A stretch of DNA of 5,794 nucleotides from Ardenticatenia bacterium (lineage in GTDB: Bacteria > Chloroflexota > Anaerolineae > Aggregatilineales > Ch27), in assembly GCA_026983935.1 (NCBI GenBank), contig JALSTC010000012.1:1-5794 (forward strand), written 5' to 3'. Each line of letters opens with the position of its first letter. Position 1 is the stretch's first letter. Below are positions 1 to 4,705 of the stretch, in pieces. Below the pieces are notes generated by a model. The model ran no database searches, had not been told where the DNA came from, and was given only the letters and a program-made list of their open reading frames with translations. The translations under genes were made by a program, and so were the position numbers.

Positions 1-91
1 AGTCAGGCTGTCCATTGTCTGGCGAACGGTGACCGAGGACATCCCCACGCTGATCGCTCAGCTTGAGCCGCTGGTTCCGCCGGAGGAGTAG
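1..91 (+). CDS. C-terminal end of an unidentified protein (partial)
   Basis: The frame starting at base 2 is open from the window edge to TAG at 89-91 and gives 29 residues: VRLSIVWRTVTEDIPTLIAQ followed by LEPLVPPEE. The stop lies 2 nt before the ATG of the TIR gene, and the Shine-Dalgarno of that gene is inside these last codons, so the two genes are almost certainly co-transcribed and translationally coupled. The pattern VR(L)S..W.T..DI..L...L loosely resembles the extreme C-terminus of class-V PLP-dependent enzymes (aminotransferases, cysteine desulfurases). With so few residues this is a weak resemblance, not an assignment; the gene could be anything else. Coding status is well supported by position and coupling. 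Confidence 0.6.
   Translation, partial: VRLSIVWRTVTEDIPTLIAQLEPLVPPEE
82..87 (+). promoter_or_regulatory. Shine-Dalgarno for the TIR gene
   Basis: GGAGGA lies six bases upstream of ATG at 94, inside the last codons of the upstream gene. It fixes the TIR start and supports translational coupling. Confidence 0.75.
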
Positions 92-93
92 CC

Positions 94-1290
94 ATGGCCC
101 CTGAAACAGTGATTATCATCATCGCCACCGTGATCATCCTGGGCACGCTGATCGTGATTCTCCAGCGTCGAAAAGCAAAAGCCCCCGCCGACTCTACCGA
201 GATCGCGGCGGACAGAAAGCGCGAACAGCCCACATCGTCAACCGTCCCCCGGCGTCCACCTGCCCCACCAGCCGCACCGATGCCCTCTCCGGAGTGGGAA
301 GAAGCCGGGGCGGAACCGCTGCTGGAAGATGCAGATATCGCGCTGCAGGTGGACGAATTCGGGACGGGCATGAGAGGCGTCCCCGCCGAGTCCCCGACCC
401 CAAAGGAGGCCAGACGCAGGGCGGAAGAGGAAGCGCCGCCCGTCGCCGCGCCCACCGATCATATGTACATGGAAGAAGAATCGCCGGAGGAACCCGGCAT
501 CCAGTTTTCCGCCTACTATCCCCGGACAGTCGCGCCGCAGGCGTGGCAGCCGCTGGTGGCCTACATCTTCAAGGCCTTTGCCGCCGATGCCGTCGCCGCC
601 GACGCCCGCCAACAGATCGGCCCCCGCGAGGACTACCTCGAATCCCACCGGCCCGCCATGCAGGACATCCCGGAAGGGGCCTTGATCACCGCCACGCCGC
701 GCATGGAGGGCTTCCAGTTTAACCCACCCAGTGCCAGCGTCTACTTCTACGAGGACTGGCACCGCTTTGCCTTCAAACTGCGGGCCACCGGGGCACAGCG
801 TGACGCCTCACACGTGGGCTTTGTGACCTTCACCGTCGAGGGCGTGATCGTGGCCGACGTGCCGATGGTCATCACCGTCAGCGAAAGCGTCACCGAGACC
901 GAAACGGCCAGCGAAACCGCCGACCCCTACCAGGCCATCTTCTGCAGCTACAGCCACAGGGACACCCCCATTGTAGAACGGGTGGAAGCGGCCTACAAAG
1001 CGCTGGGCCTGGAATATCTGCGCGACGTCACCACGCTGCGCAGCGGCCAGCATTGGAACGAAGAACTGATGCACATGATCGAGGAAGCGGATATCTTTCA
1101 GTTGTTCTGGTCGGAGAACGCCGCCGCGTCAAAGTACGTGGAGCAGGAGTGGCGGCACGCGCTGGCCCTGGCGCAGGAGCGGGCGGCCTTCATCCGCCCG
1201 GTGTACTGGACACAGCCCATGCCTCCTCCGCCGCCGGAACTGGGGCATATTCACTTTGCCTATCAGCCGGAGCTGGCCGCAGGATCGTGA
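94..1290 (+). CDS. Membrane-tethered TIR domain protein
   Basis: A 398-residue protein. Residues 5-23 form one very hydrophobic helix (TVIIIIATVIILGTLIVIL) followed by QRRKAKA, so the positive-inside rule predicts N-out with the bulk in the cytoplasm. Residues about 28-130 are a Pro/Glu-rich, probably disordered linker. Residues about 135-268 form a folded middle domain with YYP at 141-143, W151, FQFNPP ending at 212 and YEDWHRF at 219-225. I recall similar blocks beside TIR domains in other bacteria but know no name for it. Residues 279 to about 395 are a TIR domain: box 1 AIFCSYSHRD (281-290), LRSGQHW (315-321), IFQLFWS (334-340), and S346..V349..E352-W353. TIR domains either cleave NAD+ or act as binding modules. 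In SARM1 the catalytic Glu directly follows an aromatic residue; here W321 is followed by N322, with E323 and E324 next, so activity is uncertain. Start chosen by its strong RBS and its 2-nt spacing from the upstream stop. Confidence 0.9.
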   Translation: MAPETVIIIIATVIILGTLIVILQRRKAKAPADSTEIAADRKREQPTSSTVPRRPPAPPAAPMPSPEWEEAGAEPLLEDADIALQVDEFGTGMRGVPAESPTPKEARRRAEEEAPPVAAPTDHMYMEEESPEEPGIQFSAYYPRTVAPQAWQPLVAYIFKAFAADAVAADARQQIGPREDYLESHRPAMQDIPEGALITATPRMEGFQFNPPSASVYFYEDWHRFAFKLRATGAQRDASHVGFVTFTVEGVIVADVPMVITVSESVTETETASETADPYQAIFCSYSHRDTPIVERVEAAYKALGLEYLRDVTTLRSGQHWNEELMHMIEEADIFQLFWSENAAASKYVEQEWRHALALAQERAAFIRPVYWTQPMPPPPPELGHIHFAYQPELAAGS

Positions 1291-1303
1291 GCCTGACGAC
1301 CAG

Positions 1304-1330
1304 AAAAAAACGCCCACCGGAGCGGCGGGC
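1304..1330 (-). terminator. Intrinsic terminator of the FHA gene, possibly bidirectional
   Basis: Read on the minus strand, GCCC-G-CCG, loop CTC, CGG-T-GGGC forms an 8-bp stem that includes one G-U pair. It is followed by G and seven T (bases 1311 to 1304). This is a typical intrinsic terminator just downstream of the FHA stop codon. On the plus strand the G-U becomes an A-C mismatch and the trailing run is only TGTTGGTTTT, so it would end the TIR transcript less efficiently. Confidence 0.8.
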
Positions 1331-1338
1331 TGTTGGTT

Positions 1339-1908
1339 TTATGCATCCATCCGGGAAGTCAGATCGAGCAAAGCTCTGTCGTCTGCGTTCTTGAGGAACG
1401 ATACCTGCAACATCAGGCTGCCCAGAAGGATTTCGTCCGCGTCGCGCAGAATGCGGGGTTGGTGCGGCGTCAGCAGAAAGCCGTTGAGGGATGTGCCATT
1501 CAGGCTGCCCAGATCGGTGATCCGCAGCAGATTCTTGTGAATATCAATCCGGGCATGCAGGCGGGAGACGCCCAGGGCCATTGCCTTGAACAGCGTCAGG
1601 TCCACATCTGGCATTGCCCCATTCCGGGGATCACGGCGTCCTAGGACAAGACCTTTTTCTTCCACATGAGGAATGATCACCGTCCGCGCCGCGTGAACCA
1701 CATACAGGCCCAGCGCATGGCCTTCCTCAAAGCAGGCATCTCCCCAGGCAGGCGTATTCTCTGCCTCGACGCCTTCGGGGAGCGGAAGCGTTTTACCTGG
1801 CAGCGGCAGGGTGTCTGCACGGACAGGCTCACCGCAGTACATACAGAGGATCGTACCCCGAGGATTCAACCGTTTACAATGCTCGCATCGCACGTCATTT
1901 GTATTCAT
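1339..1908 (-). CDS. Zinc-ribbon and FHA domain protein
   Basis: A 189-residue soluble protein with no membrane segment. Residues 8-25 hold a small zinc ribbon, C8-x2-C11 and C22-x2-C25 (CMYCGEPV), as in many bacterial FHA proteins. Residues about 30-55 are a Pro-rich linker. Residues about 68-172 are an FHA domain with its signature residues: G90-R91, G113-V-S115-R116-L-H118-A, D132-L-G-S135 and N137-G-T-S-L-N142-G. S115, R116 and N137 sit where characterised FHA domains contact phosphothreonine, so binding looks intact. The likely role is reading a Thr-phosphorylated partner in a Ser/Thr-kinase pathway; no kinase or phosphatase is in the window. The gene converges on the TIR gene (48 nt between stops) and is divergent from the TPR genes. 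AGGA at 1916-1913 gives a short-spaced RBS. Its GC is visibly lower than its neighbours: 33 of 60 bases in 1381-1440, against 42 of 60 in 2581-2640. Confidence 0.92.
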   Translation of the reverse strand: MNTNDVRCEHCKRLNPRGTILCMYCGEPVRADTLPLPGKTLPLPEGVEAENTPAWGDACFEEGHALGLYVVHAARTVIIPHVEEKGLVLGRRDPRNGAMPDVDLTLFKAMALGVSRLHARIDIHKNLLRITDLGSLNGTSLNGFLLTPHQPRILRDADEILLGSLMLQVSFLKNADDRALLDLTSRMDA

Positions 1909-1965
1909 CGTGTCCTGCCCCCGGATACCTGTAACTGTGATCGTTAAACCGCCAGAACGGACGCA

Positions 1966-2097
1966 ATGTTACAGAATCTGCCGCGTTTTCTTGAGGAAAG
2001 GCTGGCAGCACTCGGTTTGCCGATTTGGGCGGCCTGCGTTATGCTCTGGCCCGCCAATCAAGCAGGCACAGGACAGCGCCGGGGGGCAGTCGTTTGA
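1966..2097 (+). CDS. Doubtful small ORF, 43 codons
   Basis: ATG at 1966 opens a frame that ends at TGA 2095-2097. The product begins MLQNLPRFLEERLAALGLP and continues with a short hydrophobic stretch (IWAACVMLW), then a polar, basic tail. It could be a small membrane-associated peptide or the worn start of a lost gene. There is no clear Shine-Dalgarno (only GGACGC just upstream) and no promoter I can defend. A run of this length can occur by chance in DNA of this composition, so I list it as a candidate only. Confidence 0.17.
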   Translation: MLQNLPRFLEERLAALGLPIWAACVMLWPANQAGTGQRRGAVV

Positions 2098-2110
2098 AAA
2101 GCCCGTCGGC

Positions 2111-2141
2111 TTACTGTTTTCTAAGGAATGTGTGGTACGAT
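2111..2141 (+). promoter_or_regulatory. Probable promoter of the TPR gene cluster
   Basis: TACGAT at 2136-2141 matches four of six bases of TATAAT and is preceded by TGG (2133-2135), an extended -10 TGn motif. The best upstream hexamer is TTACTG at 2111-2116, with a long 19-base spacer, so recognition would rest mainly on the extended -10. Transcription would begin near 2148 and leave a leader of about 24 bases before ATG 2172. Confidence 0.45.
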
Positions 2142-2160
2142 CAAAGGTGATTTTAACGGT

Positions 2161-2165
2161 AGAGG
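2161..2165 (+). promoter_or_regulatory. Weak ribosome binding site of the first TPR gene
   Basis: AGAGG lies six bases before ATG 2172. It is a weak match, but its spacing is correct and it supports this start. Confidence 0.45.
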
Positions 2166-2171
2166 CCTGTC

Positions 2172-3410
2172 ATGAAGCGCGGCATCCGGATCAGACGTGA
2201 ATACTCTCATCTACACTTCAGCGCCCGACGGCGGCAGGGCAGCCGCCTGCTGATTCTGCTGTGGGTGCTCTCCATGGTGGCCGTCGGCCTGCTCGTCTGG
2301 CAGTTTGATCGCGTCCAGCCGGAGGTGCTGGCTCTCGTCGCGCCGCCAACGCCCACCCCCTCCGCGCCGACAATGGCCCGCACGGGCTACGACGCCTACA
2401 TGGCGGGCGACCTGGAACAGGCAGAGGCGGCCTTCGCCGAGGCCGTGCGCATGGAGCCGGACAACGTGGATTTTCTGTTCGAATACGGGCGGCTGCTGCT
2501 GTTGAATGATAAAGCCGAGGAGGGGTTGACTATTGCCGATCAGGCCATCCAGGCCGCGCCGGACGATCCGCGCGGCTACGCGCTGAAGGTCTACGCGCTC
2601 GACCTGCTGGGCCGCGCCGAAGAAGCCGTCCCGATCGGTCTGGCGGCGCTGGAGCTGGACCCGGATTTCGCGCCGACTTACGCCTATCTCTCCGGGGCCT
2701 ACAACTCGCTGGGCCGCTGGGTGCAGGCGCAGGAGATGGGTGCGCGCGCTGTGCAGCTTGATCCCAACAACGTGGACGCTCGCCGCGCCTACGCCTTCAG
2801 CCTGACCTGGACGGGGCGCTATGACCTGGCCGTGCAGCAGTTGGAGGCGGCGATCACCATCCATCCCAATCTGGAATTCCTGTACTTTGAGCTGGCCGGG
2901 GCCTACAACGGCCTGGACAACCAGCCAGCCATGATCGCCATCTATGAGCACCTGCTGGAGATGGACCCCGATAACACCAAAGCGATGGTGCGCATGTGCG
3001 AAACGTACTTCGGGCTGCGCATTGACAACTACGCGCAATCTTACTGCGAGCAGGCGCTCGACCTCGACCCGACTTATGCCGATGCCTGGCGGCAGGTGGG
3101 CATGATCTACTTCACCCGCCGCAACTACGAAAGCGCCATAGATGCCTTCGAGCAGTGCGTCGCGCTGGGATCGGAGGCCATCGAGTGCTGGTATCTGCGC
3201 GGGCTGGCGCTCTACTACCTGGCCGAGTGCGACCAGGCCGTGCCCATCCTGCAAGAGGCGCTGACCCGCGCCACAGCGGAGGAGATCCGCAATATCGTGG
3301 TGGAGGGGCTGCGGCTCTGCGCCGTGACTGATGATAACTACGACATGTCCATCATTCCCACGCCCGCGCCAACGCCTACCCCCGTACCGACGCCCATCGG
3401 AATCTTCTAG
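2172..3410 (+). CDS. Membrane-anchored TPR protein, paralogue 1
   Basis: A 412-residue protein. Residues 1-25 are basic (RRREYSHLHF and RRRQGSR motifs); 26-43 form one hydrophobic helix, so N-in with the rest outside the membrane. There is no clear signal-peptidase site, so it is read as a signal anchor. A Pro-Thr linker follows (PPTPTPSAPT, 58-67). TPR units run from about 65, with prolines at position 32 of each unit at 96, 130, 164, 198, 232, 266 and 300: seven units at exactly 34 residues. Two less canonical units (about 303-336 and 337-369) and a capping helix (370-384) follow. All six cysteines (276, 292, 329, 339, 353, 383) lie in the C-terminal third. The tail is Pro-Thr rich (PTPAPTPTPVPTP, 396-408). 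TPR arrays bind proteins or peptides; the partner is unknown. First gene of a tandem set, probably transcribed from the promoter near 2136. Confidence 0.92.
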   Translation: MKRGIRIRREYSHLHFSARRRQGSRLLILLWVLSMVAVGLLVWQFDRVQPEVLALVAPPTPTPSAPTMARTGYDAYMAGDLEQAEAAFAEAVRMEPDNVDFLFEYGRLLLLNDKAEEGLTIADQAIQAAPDDPRGYALKVYALDLLGRAEEAVPIGLAALELDPDFAPTYAYLSGAYNSLGRWVQAQEMGARAVQLDPNNVDARRAYAFSLTWTGRYDLAVQQLEAAITIHPNLEFLYFELAGAYNGLDNQPAMIAIYEHLLEMDPDNTKAMVRMCETYFGLRIDNYAQSYCEQALDLDPTYADAWRQVGMIYFTRRNYESAIDAFEQCVALGSEAIECWYLRGLALYYLAECDQAVPILQEALTRATAEEIRNIVVEGLRLCAVTDDNYDMSIIPTPAPTPTPVPTPIGIF

Positions 3411-3412
3411 CC

Positions 3413-4606
3413 ATGTACATCCGCCGCGACCGCTCCAACCTGCACTTCGGGCGCTACCAGCGCCGCCGCTCACAGGGATGGCTGATCGTGCCGCTCCTGC
3501 TGCTGGGCGTGATGGCGCTGGTCGTCTGGCAGATGGATCGCATCGAGGCGGAAGTCGCCACGCTGCTGGGTGAGCCGCCGACGCCGACCTATTCCGCCCC
3601 GACGATGGCCCGCCTCGGTTATGTGGCATATCTCAACGGCAACATGGAAGAAGCGGAGAGCGACTTTGCCGAGGCGCTGCGCATGGAGCCGGAGAACTTC
3701 GACTACCTGTTCGAATACGGCCACCTGCTGCTCCTGCTGGATAAGGATACAGAGGCCCTGGACGTCGCCGAGCAGATGATCGCGCTGAATCCGGACGACC
3801 CACGCGGCCCCGCGATCAAGATCGGGGCGCTGTATCAGCTTGATCGGCTGGACGAAGCCATTGCCGTCGGCGTGGCGGCGCTGGAACGCAGTCCCGATTT
3901 TTCGCTGATCAACGCCTATCTGGCCTGGGCCTACGCCGATACCGGGCGCTGGGAGCAGGCCGTGCAGCTCGCCGAACATGCCGTCGAGCTGGACCCGAAC
4001 AGCGTGGACGCTTACCGCGCTTACGCCTACGCCCTGACCTGGGTCGGGGCACGGGAGCAGGCAGCCCAGGCGCTGGAACGGGCCATCGAAATCCAGCCCA
4101 CGCTTGATTTTCTCTATTTTGAGCTGGCGCTGACCTACCGGGCGCTGGAAGATGTCCCCGCCGCCATCGAAGCCTATGAGCGCGTGCTGGCGATGGATCC
4201 GACCAATACCCGCGCCCTGCTGCGCCTGTGTGAGACGTATTTCAACCTGCGGGAGGACGCCTACGCGCAGGACTACTGCGAGCAGGCGCTGGATATCAAC
4301 CCGGACTACACCGACGCCTGGCGGCAGGTCGGGCTGGTCTACTACCAGCAGAGCCAATACCAGCGGGCCATTGATGCGCTGGAGCGCTGCGTGGCGCTCG
4401 GCTCCGATGACATCCGCTGCTGGTACGTGCGCGGGCTGGCCTACTACTATCTCGATCGCTGCGATATCGCCGTGCCCATCCTGCAGGAGGCGATGGAACG
4501 CACTCAGTCCGACCGCGTGCTGGGAGTCATCCGGGAGGGGCTGCGGCTCTGCCAGGTGGAACCGGAACCGACGCCGACGGAAGAAGCGGGCACAGAAGTG
4601 CCGTGA
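3413..4606 (+). CDS. Membrane-anchored TPR protein, paralogue 2
   Basis: A 397-residue protein, collinear with paralogue 1 without a single indel from the linker to the last cysteine: prolines at 93, 127, 161, 195, 229, 263 and 297, and cysteines at 273, 289, 326, 336, 350 and 380, all exactly three less than in paralogue 1. The basic N-terminus keeps the LHF and RRR motifs (10-12, 17-19). The helix is about 23-39 (WLIVPLLLLGVMALVVW), then linker PPTPTYSAPT. In the seventh unit (paralogue 1 residues 268-300), 23 of 33 residues match. The tail is short and acidic (EPEPTPTEEAGTEVP), unlike the Pro-Thr tail of paralogue 1. ATG follows the previous stop by 2 nt, with only a distant GGAA upstream, so translation is probably coupled. 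Predicted extracytoplasmic; ligand unknown. Confidence 0.92.
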   Translation: MYIRRDRSNLHFGRYQRRRSQGWLIVPLLLLGVMALVVWQMDRIEAEVATLLGEPPTPTYSAPTMARLGYVAYLNGNMEEAESDFAEALRMEPENFDYLFEYGHLLLLLDKDTEALDVAEQMIALNPDDPRGPAIKIGALYQLDRLDEAIAVGVAALERSPDFSLINAYLAWAYADTGRWEQAVQLAEHAVELDPNSVDAYRAYAYALTWVGAREQAAQALERAIEIQPTLDFLYFELALTYRALEDVPAAIEAYERVLAMDPTNTRALLRLCETYFNLREDAYAQDYCEQALDINPDYTDAWRQVGLVYYQQSQYQRAIDALERCVALGSDDIRCWYVRGLAYYYLDRCDIAVPILQEAMERTQSDRVLGVIREGLRLCQVEPEPTPTEEAGTEVP

Positions 4607-4705
4607 ACTGAGAAGACGGCTGCCCGGCCATCCGCAAACCCGTAAGGAGAACATCCGCCCGCTGGGGGGCACACCTGCCAGCAGCGAGCATAGAAGTAAA
4701 CGGTT
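4607..4705 (+). other. Gap between TPR paralogues 2 and 3
   Basis: This 99-base spacer breaks the tight packing of the cluster. It holds an isolated AAGGAGA (4644-4650) with no start codon at a usable distance. After it comes a potential hairpin at 4661-4681: GCTGG, four bulged G, CA, loop CACC, TG, CCAGC. No T-run follows, so it is not an intrinsic terminator. In the frame of paralogue 3, TAG at 4691 and TAA at 4697 block any earlier start. Confidence 0.6.
4644..4650 (+). promoter_or_regulatory. Orphan Shine-Dalgarno-like AAGGAGA
   Basis: This is the best Shine-Dalgarno match in the TPR cluster, but it lies 55 bases before ATG 4706 and has no ATG, GTG or TTG at normal spacing. It may be chance, a relic of an older start, or a ribosome-standby or mRNA-structure element paired with the hairpin that follows. 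Confidence 0.25.

Larger units (their letters stand above)
1909..2171. other. Divergent intergenic region
   Basis: This 263-base region separates the starts of the FHA gene (minus) and the first TPR gene (plus). It must hold the promoters of both. I can point to a plausible one only for the plus strand (about 2136-2141); no convincing -35/-10 pair was found for the FHA gene. A short open frame at 1966-2097 is listed separately. Confidence 0.7.

Noticed and set aside
1333..1947. Plus-strand open frames across the FHA gene
   Set aside because: They run antisense to an FHA domain with all signature residues, and they have no recognisable domain.
1909..1980. A minus-strand promoter for the FHA gene (TTGCGT with TAACGA, or TTTAAC with TATCCG)
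   Set aside because: Spacing or -10 quality is poor for each pairing, so none can be supported.
2094..2099. TTGAAA as the -35 box of the TPR promoter
   Set aside because: At 16-18 bases downstream the hexamers are GTTTTC, TTTTCT and TTTCTA, poor -10 matches; the extended -10 at 2136-2141 is better but too far from TTGAAA.
2096..2121. Hairpin AAGCC-CGTC-GGCTT followed by ACTGTTTT as a terminator
   Set aside because: The stem is only five pairs, the T-run is weak and interrupted, and no plausible gene ends there except a doubtful small ORF.
2172..2360. Cleavable signal peptide in TPR paralogue 1
   Set aside because: No small-x-small site follows the hydrophobic helix closely (next residues are WQFDRVQPE), so a retained signal anchor is more likely. 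The same holds for copies 2 and 3.
2367..3410. DNA-level tandem repeats or a CRISPR-like array within the TPR region
   Set aside because: The 34-residue periodicity exists at protein level only; units are diverged in DNA and there are no identical short repeats with spacers.
2211..3629. A long minus-strand open frame (472 codons) opposite TPR paralogue 1
   Set aside because: It mirrors the high-GC codons of the TPR gene; its product has no domain, and the plus-strand frame shows a perfect 34-residue TPR periodicity.
3470..4672. A long minus-strand open frame (400 codons) opposite TPR paralogue 2
   Set aside because: Same shadow effect. Its similarity to the previous shadow frame only reflects the duplication of the real genes on the plus strand.
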